Shown piece by piece: positions 6,307 through 14,317 of a DNA stretch of 28,835 nucleotides (position 1 is the stretch's first letter; the number at the start of each line of letters is the position of its first letter). This DNA is from an uncultured Collinsella sp. (GTDB lineage: Bacteria > Actinomycetota > Coriobacteriia > Coriobacteriales > Coriobacteriaceae). Both the position numbers and the translations under genes were made by a program. The notes under the pieces are model-generated. The model ran no database searches. It saw only the letters and a program-made list of their open reading frames with translations, and had not been told where the DNA came from. The stretch lies in NCBI GenBank assembly GCA_900754275.1, contig CAAECF010000048.1, forward strand, positions 1 through 28,835, written 5' to 3'.

Positions 6307-7332
6307 TTAGTTAAGACGCTCCACAAAGAAATCTGCCATGGAGAGGAACAGCTCGCGTGCGTGCGGATCAAGCTCAACGTTCTCGATGGCCGCTTTGGCC
6401 TTAGCGGTCAGGTCGAGCGCGTAAGTGTGGGCGTAATCGATGGAGTCGGTCTCCTGGAAGATCTCCACGGCGCGTGCGAGCTGCGCGGGATCATCGGTGC
6501 CCGAGGAAAGAATCGCCTCGACCTCGTCGTGGTGGCGCTCATCAGAGAGGGCGTGTACGGCGACAAGCGTGCGCTTGCCCTCGGTGATGTCGGTGCGGAA
6601 GTCCTTGTTGGCGGCTTCCTTAGTGCCGACAAGGTTGAGCAGGTCGTCCTGAATCTGAAAGGCAAGGCCTGTGTGCAGGCCAAAGGCGCGCAGCGCTTCG
6701 ATTTGCTCATCGCTGCCGCCGCCGATAATGGCTCCGGCGGCAAGCGGCGTGGCTCCGCTGTAAAACGCGGTCTTGTGCGTCGCCATGTCCAGGTAGTCAT
6801 CAACCGAGATATCAAAGCGCCCGTCACGGACCCAACCCAGGTCGAGCGCTTGACCCTCGATGGTGCGGACGATCATCTCGGTAAGCTCGTGGAGCACGCG
6901 CAGCTTCACGTCGGACTCCAGCGTGGGGTCGTCGAGAACCGTCTTGGTGACCATAGTGAGCGCCAGGTCGCCGCAATTGATGGCAAGGCCCGTGCCCTCG
7001 GTAAGGTGCATGCAGGGCTTGCCTCGACGAAGCTGTCCGTTGTCGGCGATGTCGTCGTGGATCAGCGCGCCCGACTGGAAATGCTCGATGGCTGCCGCGG
7101 CGCTGCGGGCGCTCTCAAAGCTACCGCCCACTGCGGTTGCGGCGAGCATACAGATAAGCGGGCGGTGGCGCTTGCCGGCGTTGGCCGTAAAAGCCGAGAG
7201 CGGCGCATACAGGTAGCGCTCGATATCGGCAGAGGTCGCCTGTCCGTCAAAGAACGTGGCCAGATAGTCGTTAATCTGGTCAAAGTGCTGGGCTAAAAAG
7301 CTGGTAAACGGACTGGACACGGGTTCTCGCAT
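6307..7332 (-). CDS. Trans-isoprenyl (polyprenyl) diphosphate synthase
   Basis: Head-to-tail condensation of isopentenyl diphosphate with allylic diphosphates, giving chains for undecaprenyl, quinone or other lipids. The conserved series is visible: GKRHRP (53-58), first Asp-rich motif HDDIAD with LRRGKP just after (Asp93, Asp94, Asp97), and the second motif FQIQDDLLN. Length (341 residues) is normal for the family. Product chain length cannot be fixed by eye. I chose the ATG at 7332; an upstream in-frame ATG at 7371 adds 13 residues but neither has a clean Shine-Dalgarno. It lies 113 bp downstream of the PTS fusion gene on the same strand and 138 bp upstream of the peptidoglycan-binding protein gene, with no obvious functional link to either. 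Confidence 0.92.
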   Translation of the reverse strand: MREPVSSPFTSFLAQHFDQINDYLATFFDGQATSADIERYLYAPLSAFTANAGKRHRPLICMLAATAVGGSFESARSAAAAIEHFQSGALIHDDIADNGQLRRGKPCMHLTEGTGLAINCGDLALTMVTKTVLDDPTLESDVKLRVLHELTEMIVRTIEGQALDLGWVRDGRFDISVDDYLDMATHKTAFYSGATPLAAGAIIGGGSDEQIEALRAFGLHTGLAFQIQDDLLNLVGTKEAANKDFRTDITEGKRTLVAVHALSDERHHDEVEAILSSGTDDPAQLARAVEIFQETDSIDYAHTYALDLTAKAKAAIENVELDPHARELFLSMADFFVERLN

Positions 7333-7445
7333 TCTTTCTGAGGTTGCGTTGATGCAATATGCAGACAACATATTGCCACATTAGGGCGTTTGGCGCGGCA
7401 GTTTTGGCGATTTGGGACAACGGGCGTGCGTTTGATGGAGCGCGC

Positions 7446-9896
7446 CTAAATCAGCCCAAAATGCTCGAGCGCCGCAACGACACCGTCGTGATCGACGGTG
7501 TCGGTCACGTAATCGGCCTTATCCTTGAGATAGTCCGGCGCATTGCCCATGGCGATACCGACATCGACGGCGTTCATCAGCGAGACGTCATTGCTGGCGT
7601 CGCCAATGCCGTATACGGTTCCGTGGTGGGGATCGAGGGCGTCGAGTACAGACTGGATGCCCCCGCGCTTCGTGCATTCGCGGGGCGAGATTTCGGTTAC
7701 CTCGAGTTCGAGCTCGTTAAAGCACAGTAGCGGCTCAAGTGCCTTATCTTGAGCGATGTGGTTGGCGAGTGATGTAGACATCAAGATCTTGTAGACACTG
7801 TAATGTTGCAGCTGCGTGACTGCGTCGCCCAGGGTGCGCGCGTATCCGGGAGCATCGGGCGCATCGGCACTCATGCGCACGACGCCGTTGAGGCCCTCAA
7901 AGCGGATGACCTCGCCCGATTGCTCAAGATAGGGGGCAAGATGCTGCAGCATGCTGGGTGTCATCGACAGATCGCGAATTGCGTGTCCGTTGATCTCGGC
8001 GTAACCGCCCGCAAGACAGACGATGCCGGTCCAGGGCAGCTCAAGAAGTTTGGGGTGGATGCAGCTCAGGGTACGTCCCGTGCAGATAAAGGCCATGTTG
8101 CCGTTGGCGACAAACTCGCGGATTGCCTGCGAAACCGCCTCGTTGGGATAGGGGGAGAGGTCCCGCTCGTCTTCGGGAAGGTCTTGGGCGAGCCTGGGGT
8201 CTTGCCAGGCGAGCGTTCCGTCGATATCGAAGAAGCAAATATCGCCGCGCTTATGGGCTGCGCTGGCGGCAGGGGAGGCCGAGGTGGTGGGCACAAATTC
8301 CGGCTCGAGGCCCATGATCTGGTCAAAATGCTCTTTAACGCGGGGAACGGAGATGCCGATGATCACCTGGGCGGTCTTGCCCGTAATGATGAGGCCCTTG
8401 GCGCCCACCGCGACAAACGACGCGTTATCTGCAACGATGGAAGGGTCTGCGACCTCGACGCGCAGGCGCGTGGCGCAGTTGGTTGCGCCCACGATATTGC
8501 CAACGCCACCTAAAAGCTGAATTACCCGCTCAGCGAGGACGTGATCTTGATCGGATCGACTATTGACCTCGTCATTGGGAGATTGCTCTTTGGCAAAGTT
8601 GCTTCCCGTTAAACAATCGATTGCCGCGCGATTGGCGACATGATCCTCGCGGCCCGGAGTCTTAAGGTCATAGACCAAGATGAGTGCTCGAAAACTAACA
8701 AAAAAGATGAGGCTAAAGGCAAGGCCGATACCGAGCGCCAAAAGATAGGCACCGGCATGCGTGCGCATGAGCGGAATAAAGTTGAAGGCTGCCATCTCCA
8801 TCAGGCCGCCCGAGAAGATGCCGACGATGCCAAAGAGATTCATGGTTGTGGCAAGGCAAGACGATAAGACGGCGTAGAGCAAAAAGAGCCCGGGGTGGGT
8901 GAACATAAAGAGAAACTCGAGTGGCTCGGTAACGCCGCAAACCACCGAGGCGATGATGGCGGGAACAAGGATGACCCTGAGGCCGGCGCGGCGCTCGGGT
9001 TTTGCGGTGGAGTAGAACGCAGCTGCGATGGCAGGAAGGCCAAAGAGCTTGACCCAGCCGGTGGCGGTAAAACCGGCCCACGGCGCAAGCTCATTAAGGG
9101 GGCGCGTGCTATGGGAGAGGATGGGGAGCAAACTGCTCCACGTGGCGTAGATGCCGTCGTTAATGACCAGGTTGTCGTAGTAGATCGGCATGTAGAGCAG
9201 GTGGTGCAGGCCAAAGGGCTCGAGTGCTCGTTCTAAAAAGACAAAGATACCCACGCCAAAGGGACCGACGCCTGCAAGCGCGTGACGCAGCGTATCAGTT
9301 ACATCGTATACGTAGGGCACGATGGCGGCCGAGATAGCGGCAAGGGCAAACACGGCAAAAAAGCTGATGAGGTAGACCAGCGAGGAGCCCGAGAAGGTGC
9401 CGAGCCAATCGGGAATTTTGGCATCGTAGAAGCGGTCATGGATGGCGACGACGGTTGCCGATACCGCCAGCGGGCCGATAATGCCGGTGTCGAGCGTCTT
9501 GATGCCGTCGATGACGGTGATACCGCTGGCGGAGGTCAAAGATGACGGGTACTCAAGTCCAAGGTTGTCTCCGCTCAGCTTAATGATCTCGCTCAAAAAG
9601 AAGCAGTAGGCAAAATAGGCGACGAGAGCCTCGAGGCAGCAACGAGCCGGTTGTTTTTGGGCAAGACCGATGGGCAGCGCTACGGCAAAAAGGAGCGGGA
9701 GGCGTTTAAAGACCGTCCACGAGCCGCGCTGGATGATGGTCCAAAAAACGTACCAAGGGGTTCCGTATACGGCGAGATCGCCGACGATGTCCGCAGTCGT
9801 TGCGAGAGCGGAGACGCCGACCATGAGGCCTGATATAGAAAACAGCATGGCGGGCGCGAACATTGCCCCGCCAAAGCGTTGGATTTTTTGCAGCAT
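7446..9896 (-). CDS. PTS EIIC-EIIB fused to a Cof-type HAD phosphatase
   Basis: An 816-residue fusion. Residues 1 to about 420 are a glucose/alpha-glucoside-family EIIC membrane domain with around ten hydrophobic segments and the GVTEPLEFLFMF motif. Residues about 450-530 are EIIB with the phosphoacceptor cysteine in NCATRLR (Cys474). Residues about 552-816 are a HAD-IIB domain with DIDGT (nucleophile Asp557, Asp559), an ICTGR motif II, CTKRGG and GDASNDVSLM. EIIC-EIIB would bring in a sugar as its phosphate, with EIIA supplied from elsewhere; the HAD domain could then dephosphorylate it. Ribosome binding site GGAAGG lies 6 bases before the ATG. It is divergent from a TreR-like regulator and next to maltodextrin genes, so maltose or trehalose are the likeliest substrates (inference). 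The linker at about 425-450 is polar. No frameshift marks a sequencing artefact. Confidence 0.93.
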   Translation of the reverse strand: MLQKIQRFGGAMFAPAMLFSISGLMVGVSALATTADIVGDLAVYGTPWYVFWTIIQRGSWTVFKRLPLLFAVALPIGLAQKQPARCCLEALVAYFAYCFFLSEIIKLSGDNLGLEYPSSLTSASGITVIDGIKTLDTGIIGPLAVSATVVAIHDRFYDAKIPDWLGTFSGSSLVYLISFFAVFALAAISAAIVPYVYDVTDTLRHALAGVGPFGVGIFVFLERALEPFGLHHLLYMPIYYDNLVINDGIYATWSSLLPILSHSTRPLNELAPWAGFTATGWVKLFGLPAIAAAFYSTAKPERRAGLRVILVPAIIASVVCGVTEPLEFLFMFTHPGLFLLYAVLSSCLATTMNLFGIVGIFSGGLMEMAAFNFIPLMRTHAGAYLLALGIGLAFSLIFFVSFRALILVYDLKTPGREDHVANRAAIDCLTGSNFAKEQSPNDEVNSRSDQDHVLAERVIQLLGGVGNIVGATNCATRLRVEVADPSIVADNASFVAVGAKGLIITGKTAQVIIGISVPRVKEHFDQIMGLEPEFVPTTSASPAASAAHKRGDICFFDIDGTLAWQDPRLAQDLPEDERDLSPYPNEAVSQAIREFVANGNMAFICTGRTLSCIHPKLLELPWTGIVCLAGGYAEINGHAIRDLSMTPSMLQHLAPYLEQSGEVIRFEGLNGVVRMSADAPDAPGYARTLGDAVTQLQHYSVYKILMSTSLANHIAQDKALEPLLCFNELELEVTEISPRECTKRGGIQSVLDALDPHHGTVYGIGDASNDVSLMNAVDVGIAMGNAPDYLKDKADYVTDTVDHDGVVAALEHFGLI

Positions 9897-9937
9897 GTTC
9901 TGCCTTCCGAATATCGAGGCGCGTTGCGCGTGGGGAA

Positions 9938-9962
9938 ACGTTTAAACAATGGATTCATTGTA
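9938..9962 (-). promoter_or_regulatory. Putative promoter and operator of the PTS fusion gene
   Basis: On the minus strand TACAAT (9957-9962) is a good -10 box, placing the start near 9950. The motif acGTTTAAACaa (9938-9949) would sit at about +1 to +12, a classic repressor position. It matches 10 of 12 bases of the TTGTTTAAACAA motif found at the related promoters. No convincing -35 was seen. Confidence 0.5.
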
Positions 9963-10059
9963 GAGGACCAGACGATTGTCGTACCGGCAGTTTTGAGCGA
10001 AACCGATTTGGGCATGACAGAAACCGTCAACGGTTAAATCCTGTCGCTTTACCGATATT

Positions 10060-10090
10060 CGGTTTAAACAACTTTAAGAAATGCTATCGT
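10060..10090 (+). promoter_or_regulatory. Putative promoter and operator of the GntR/TreR-like gene
   Basis: The motif cgGTTTAAACAA (10060-10071) overlaps the -35 position of a weak promoter with TATCGT (10085-10090) as -10. It suggests autoregulation by the encoded repressor. The match is 10 of 12 to the shared motif. Confidence 0.45.
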
Positions 10091-10125
10091 GCCTAGCCGG
10101 AAATGAATAATGTAGAGGTGAAACA

Positions 10126-10845
10126 ATGCCAAAAGCGATATACGAAGGAATCTACCGAGAAATACGCTCGCGCATCATTAATGGGACCTATGCGTTTCAG
10201 GAGATGCTGCCAACCGAAGCCGAGCTGACCGCGGAATTTGGCTGCACGCGCAATACCGTCCGCCGCGCTTTGAGCATGCTGGCCGACGGGATGTTTGTGC
10301 AGCCCATACACGGCAAGGGCGTGCGCGTTATTTGGCTTAAGGGCGAAACCGACATGTTGGGCGCACTCGAAGAGGTTGAGTCGTTTGGCGAGTTTGCAAA
10401 GCGCAACAATGCCGTTGCATCGACGGACGTTAAGTCTTTTGAACATCTGGTCTGCACCGAGCAACTCTCTCGTCGCCTGGGCTTTAAGGTGGGCGAGAAG
10501 TTGATTCGCGTGGTGCGCGTCCGTAGCCTTAACGGTAACGCTCGCCAGGTGGACCACGGCTATTTTCTGGAGTCGATCGCCAAAGGCCTGACACCCGAGA
10601 TCGCCGCAAGGTCAATTTACGACTATCTGGAGCACAAGCGCGGCGTCAAAGTGATGGCGAGTCGTCGTACGGTGAGTGTCGAGCTCGCCAACGATGAGGA
10701 CTGCAGCTACTTGGACCTTGGTAAGTACAACTGCGTCGCCGTTATGGAGAGCCAATCGTACACCTCGGACGGCATCTTGTTCGAGGTCACGCACGCCCGT
10801 ACGCACCCCGAGATCTTCCACTACCGCGTCAACTCCAAGCGATAG
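10126..10845 (+). CDS. GntR/HutC-family regulator, TreR-like
   Basis: A 239-residue transcription factor. The N-terminal winged helix (about 1-70) contains LPTEAELTAEFGCTRNTVRRAL, the family signature. The rest is a UTRA effector-binding domain, ending in the LFEVTHARTHPEIFHYR stretch that recalls trehalose repressor TreR. TreR binds trehalose-6-phosphate, so a phosphorylated disaccharide is a sensible effector here. Start supported by AGAGGTG. Divergent from the PTS fusion, with a shared 229-bp intergenic region containing two candidate operators. The motif recurs at the ABC importer and malQ, so this protein is the best candidate for a regulon-wide repressor. Specificity is inferred, not proven. 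Confidence 0.88.
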   Translation: MPKAIYEGIYREIRSRIINGTYAFQEMLPTEAELTAEFGCTRNTVRRALSMLADGMFVQPIHGKGVRVIWLKGETDMLGALEEVESFGEFAKRNNAVASTDVKSFEHLVCTEQLSRRLGFKVGEKLIRVVRVRSLNGNARQVDHGYFLESIAKGLTPEIAARSIYDYLEHKRGVKVMASRRTVSVELANDEDCSYLDLGKYNCVAVMESQSYTSDGILFEVTHARTHPEIFHYRVNSKR

Positions 10846-10886
10846 CCGGCTAGCTCGCAGCCTGACGAGACTCATGCCCTCAAAGC

Positions 10887-10935
10887 GAAAACGCCCGGTC
10901 AAACCGACGATGCATCGGCTTGACCGGGCGTTTTC
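10887..10935 (+). terminator. Terminator after the GntR gene
   Basis: A long stem, GAAAACGCCCGGTCAA paired with TTGACCGGGCGTTTTC, extends inward with minor mismatches and ends in a T-rich tail. The A-run on the left arm means it could also work on the minus strand. Confidence 0.8.
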
Positions 10936-10956
10936 TCTATATTCGATAACAAATAA

Positions 10957-10968
10957 TTGTTTATACAA
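10957..10968. promoter_or_regulatory. Candidate operator TTGTTTATACAA (upstream of ABC importer)
   Basis: A near-perfect palindrome, 11 of 12 to TTGTTTAAACAA and close to TreR-type boxes (TTGTATATACAA). Lies about 195 bp before the binding-protein gene and 75 bp from a second site. Confidence 0.5.
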
Positions 10969-11031
10969 AACTTGTCAAGTATCAAGTTGAAATTACCGTT
11001 CACCGATGTTTTTCTACCGCTCTAGTAATAC

Positions 11032-11063
11032 TTGTTCAAACAACTAGCCAAATAGCGTATTGT
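11032..11063 (+). promoter_or_regulatory. Putative ABC importer promoter with operator
   Basis: TTCAAA (11035-11040), a 17-nt spacer and TATTGT (11058-11063) form a moderate promoter. The palindrome TTGTTCAAACAA (11032-11043) covers the -35, so a bound repressor would block it. Confidence 0.5.
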
Positions 11064-11151
11064 ACAAATCAGCAAAAGGGGCAAAGTCCCCGAGCCAATC
11101 TCCGAAGGCGGCGGCAAAGGGTGCCGCCACGGTGTGAAAGGGTGGATTGTA

Positions 11152-12468
11152 ATGAAGAACGAAATGAGCAGAAGGCAGTTCCTGGGCTTTGCTGGTTCCG
11201 CGGCTGCGGTGCTTGGTCTGGGTCTCGTGGGCTGCGGTGGTTCTGCCGGCTCCGGCTCCTCTGCTTCTGGTGACGCTGCCGAGGTCTACTTCCTCCAATT
11301 CAAGCCCGAGGTCGACAAGGAGTGGAAGGAGATCGCCAAGGCCTATAAGAAGGAGAAGGGCGTCGAGGTCAAGATCGTGACCGCCGCCTCCAACACTTAC
11401 GAGGAGAAGCTCAAGTCCGAGATGTCCAAGAGCTCCGCTCCGACCCTGTTCCAGGTCAACGGCCCCACCGGTCTTAAGAACTGGAAGGATTACTGCGCCG
11501 ACCTGTCCGATACCAAGCTCCGCGGTGAGCTCATTGACGACTCCCTGGCTCTGCAGTCCGATGGCAAGGATCTGGGTATCGACTGGGTCCAGGAGAGCTA
11601 CGGCATCATCTACAACAAGCAGCTGCTCGAGAAGGCTGGCTACAAGGCCGAGGACATCAACTCCTTCGACAAGCTGAAGGCTTGTGCCGACGACATCCAG
11701 GCCCGCAAGGACGAGCTCGGCATTGAGGGCGCCTTCACTTCTGCTGGCATGGATGACTCCTCCAGCTGGCGCTACACCACCCACCTCGCCAACCTTCCGC
11801 TCTACTACGAGTTCGAGAAGGAGCACAACCAGGAGGACGACGAGATCAAGGGCGAGTATCTCGACAACTTCAAGCAGATTTTCGACCTGTACATCACCGA
11901 CTCCACCTGCGATCCTTCGCAGCTTGCCTCCAAGACCGGCGACGACGCCACCAACGAGTTCGCAACCGGCAAGGCCGTCTTCTATCAGAACGGTTCTTGG
12001 GCCTACGCTGACCTCACCAAGGCCGGCATGACCGACGATCAGATTGGCATGATGCCCATCTACATCGGTGTCGACGGCGAGGAGAACCAGGGCCTGTGCT
12101 CCGGCGGCGAGAACTACTGGTGCGTCAGCTCCCAGGCTTCCGAGGATGCCCAGAAGGCCACCGAGGACTTCATGTATTGGTGCGTCACTTCTGACACCGC
12201 CACCAGCATCATCGCTGACAAGATGGGTCTGACTGCCCCGTTCAAGAGCGCTAAGGAGACCACCAACGTCTTCTCGCAGCAGGCCGTTGCCATGGCCAAG
12301 GACGGCAAGAAGACCGTCGCTTGGGACTTCGTTTACATCCCCTCTGAGGAGTGGAAGAAGAACCTCAAGCAGGCTCTGATTGCCTATGCTGCCGACAACA
12401 GCAAGTGGGACGGCGTCAAGAACGCCTTCGTCGATGGCTGGAAGACCGAGAAGGCTGCTTCTGAGTAA
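11152..12468 (+). CDS. Sugar ABC transporter substrate-binding lipoprotein (CUT1, MalE-like)
   Basis: Extracytoplasmic binding protein (438 residues) that captures oligosaccharide for the permease encoded next. The N-terminus has a twin-arginine motif SRRQFLGFAG and a lipobox LVGC, followed by a Gly/Ser-rich linker, so it is likely Tat-exported and lipid-anchored. The body has the family features of SBP_bac_1 proteins. I chose the ATG at 11152 with GGTGG six bases upstream over an in-frame GTG at 11134. Its codons are strongly biased, suggesting high expression. First gene of the operon with two permeases and the ATPase. Maltodextrin specificity is inferred from neighbouring malQ and glgP. 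Confidence 0.93.
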   Translation: MKNEMSRRQFLGFAGSAAAVLGLGLVGCGGSAGSGSSASGDAAEVYFLQFKPEVDKEWKEIAKAYKKEKGVEVKIVTAASNTYEEKLKSEMSKSSAPTLFQVNGPTGLKNWKDYCADLSDTKLRGELIDDSLALQSDGKDLGIDWVQESYGIIYNKQLLEKAGYKAEDINSFDKLKACADDIQARKDELGIEGAFTSAGMDDSSSWRYTTHLANLPLYYEFEKEHNQEDDEIKGEYLDNFKQIFDLYITDSTCDPSQLASKTGDDATNEFATGKAVFYQNGSWAYADLTKAGMTDDQIGMMPIYIGVDGEENQGLCSGGENYWCVSSQASEDAQKATEDFMYWCVTSDTATSIIADKMGLTAPFKSAKETTNVFSQQAVAMAKDGKKTVAWDFVYIPSEEWKKNLKQALIAYAADNSKWDGVKNAFVDGWKTEKAASE

Positions 12469-12499
12469 GCAGTTGCTGCCCAAGCTATCTGATTAGCGA

Positions 12500-12535
12500 C
12501 AGGGGGCGGGCAGACGTTGGTTTGCCCGCCCCCTG
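12500..12535 (+). promoter_or_regulatory. Intercistronic hairpin between binding protein and permease
   Basis: A perfect 13-bp GC-rich stem (12500-12512 with 12523-12535) without a T-run. Such hairpins protect the upstream mRNA from 3' decay, giving more binding protein than permease. Partial termination is another option. Confidence 0.7.
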
Positions 12536-12555
12536 CATATTGAAAGGACCCTTCT

Positions 12556-13410
12556 ATGGGCAAAGCACTCAAGCGCTGGTGGCCGCTCTTTATGCTGCCC
12601 ACGTGTCTGGCGTTTATGATCGGGTTCGTGATCCCCTTTATCCAGGGTTTCTATCTCTCGTTCTGCCAGTTTATTACCATCAACAACACGCACTTTGTCG
12701 GTATCGAGAACTACGTGCGCGCACTGTCCGATCCGCAGTTTGCCACGTCGTTCTTCTTTACCGTGGCGTTTGCCTTCCTGTCGACGGTGCTCATCAACGT
12801 GATCGCCCTCGCCATCGCGCAGGCGCTCACCCGCAAAGCGCTCAAGGGCACCAACATCTTCCGTACGATCTTCTTTATGCCTAACCTGATCGGCGGCATC
12901 GTGCTGGGCTACATCTGGCAGATTCTGATCAACTGCCTGCTCTCCAACGTGGGCGCCCAGCTCATCGCCCTTAACTCTGCTGCTGGCTTCTGGGGCCTTA
13001 TCATCCTGACCCTGTGGCAGCAGGTCGGCTACATGATGATCATCTACATCGCTGGTCTGCAGTCTATTCCGTCCGACTACATCGAGGCCGCCAAGGTCGA
13101 CGGTGCCACGGCATGGCAGACGTTTTGGAAGGTTAAGATCCCTAACCTGATGCCGACGATCACCATCTGCCTGTTCCTGTCCATCACCAACGGCTTTAAG
13201 CTGTTCGACCAGAACCTCGCCCTTACCGGTGGTGCCCCCGCGCACTCCACCGAGATGCTCGCCCTGAACATCTACAACACGTTCTACTCGCGTGCCGGCA
13301 TCGCATGGCAGGGCATTGGCCAGGCCAAGGCAGTCATCTTCTGCATTCTGGTCGTCGCTATTTCTATGATCCAGCTTAAGGCCACGAGGTCCAAGGAGGT
13401 GCAGCAGTAA
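12556..13410 (+). CDS. Sugar ABC transporter permease (MalF-type)
   Basis: One of two inner-membrane subunits of the CUT1 importer (284 residues, about six membrane helices). The EAA loop that contacts the ATPase is clear: EAAKVDGATAWQTFWKVKIP. Ribosome binding site GAAAGGA precedes the ATG by 9 bases. Its stop overlaps the next start by one base (TAATG), indicating translational coupling with the second permease. Confidence 0.93.
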   Translation: MGKALKRWWPLFMLPTCLAFMIGFVIPFIQGFYLSFCQFITINNTHFVGIENYVRALSDPQFATSFFFTVAFAFLSTVLINVIALAIAQALTRKALKGTNIFRTIFFMPNLIGGIVLGYIWQILINCLLSNVGAQLIALNSAAGFWGLIILTLWQQVGYMMIIYIAGLQSIPSDYIEAAKVDGATAWQTFWKVKIPNLMPTITICLFLSITNGFKLFDQNLALTGGAPAHSTEMLALNIYNTFYSRAGIAWQGIGQAKAVIFCILVVAISMIQLKATRSKEVQQ

Positions 13411-14249
13411 TGAAACGCGATAAGGCTATTAACCGCGCGCTCTCGATTTTCTTTACGATTCTGTCGCTCGCATGGATCTACCCCGTGTTCATGATTGCGC
13501 TCAATTCCTTTAAGAAAGCGACCGCAATCAGCACCACCACGGCATTCGATCTGCTCACGCCCGAGACGTTCAACGGCCTCGCAAACTACATGCACGCCCT
13601 TAACGAGCAGGGCTTTGCCTCGGCATTTATGTACTCGCTCATCATCACGGTCACGTCGGTCGTGCTGATCTTGGTGTGCTGCTCCATGTGCGCTTGGTAC
13701 GTGGTTCGTGTCAACAGCAAGATCTCGAACTTCTTCTATTACCTGTTCGTGTTCTCGATGGTCGTGCCCTTCCAGATGCTCATGTTCACGCTGTCCAATT
13801 TGGCGGACCGCATCGGCTTCAACACGCCGTTCAACATCTGCTTTATCTACCTCGGCTTTGGCGCGGGCCTGGCGGTCTTTATGTTCGCTGGTTTTGTAAA
13901 GAACATCCCGCTCGAGATCGAGGAGGCGGCCATGATTGATGGCTGCAACCCGGTCCAGGTGTTCTTTAAGATCGTCCTTCCCATCATGAAGCCCACCTAT
14001 CTTTCGGTCGGCATCCTCGAGACCATGTGGGTCTGGAACGACTATCTGCTGCCCTACCTTACGCTCGACTCCACCAAGTACAAGACCATTCCTATCTTGA
14101 TCCAGTACTTCCGCGGCGGCTACGGCCACGTCGAGCTCGGCCCCATGATGGCCTGCATCATGATGGTCGTTATCCCCATCGTTATCATGTACATCCTCTG
14201 TCAGAAGTACATCATCGACGGCGTGGTGGCAGGTGCCGTCAAGGGCTGA
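13410..14249 (+). CDS. Sugar ABC transporter permease (MalG-type)
   Basis: Second permease subunit (279 residues, about six helices). EAA motif: EEAAMIDGCNPVQVFFKIVLP. Coupled to the upstream permease by a one-base start/stop overlap with no strong separate ribosome binding site needed (AAGGAGG lies upstream at about 13394). Forms the heterodimeric channel with the preceding gene product. Confidence 0.93.
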   Translation: MKRDKAINRALSIFFTILSLAWIYPVFMIALNSFKKATAISTTTAFDLLTPETFNGLANYMHALNEQGFASAFMYSLIITVTSVVLILVCCSMCAWYVVRVNSKISNFFYYLFVFSMVVPFQMLMFTLSNLADRIGFNTPFNICFIYLGFGAGLAVFMFAGFVKNIPLEIEEAAMIDGCNPVQVFFKIVLPIMKPTYLSVGILETMWVWNDYLLPYLTLDSTKYKTIPILIQYFRGGYGHVELGPMMACIMMVVIPIVIMYILCQKYIIDGVVAGAVKG

Positions 14250-14273
14250 TGCCGTAACTGTTTTGCAAGTTTC

Positions 14274-14300
14274 TGCGGCGCCCCTCAGCGCGGCGCCGCA
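14274..14300 (+). promoter_or_regulatory. Hairpin between permease and ATPase genes
   Basis: TGCGGCGCC (14274-14282) pairs with GGCGCCGCA (14292-14300). There is no T-run, so it is probably a stability or processing element in the operon mRNA. Confidence 0.55.
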
Positions 14301-14317
14301 TATCGAAAGGTAGAGAC

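Noticed and set aside
11044..12483. 479-residue minus-strand ORF over the sugar-binding protein
   Set aside because: Leu/Val/Gly-rich antisense translation of a highly biased gene; no domain or start signal, and it would cover the importer promoter region.
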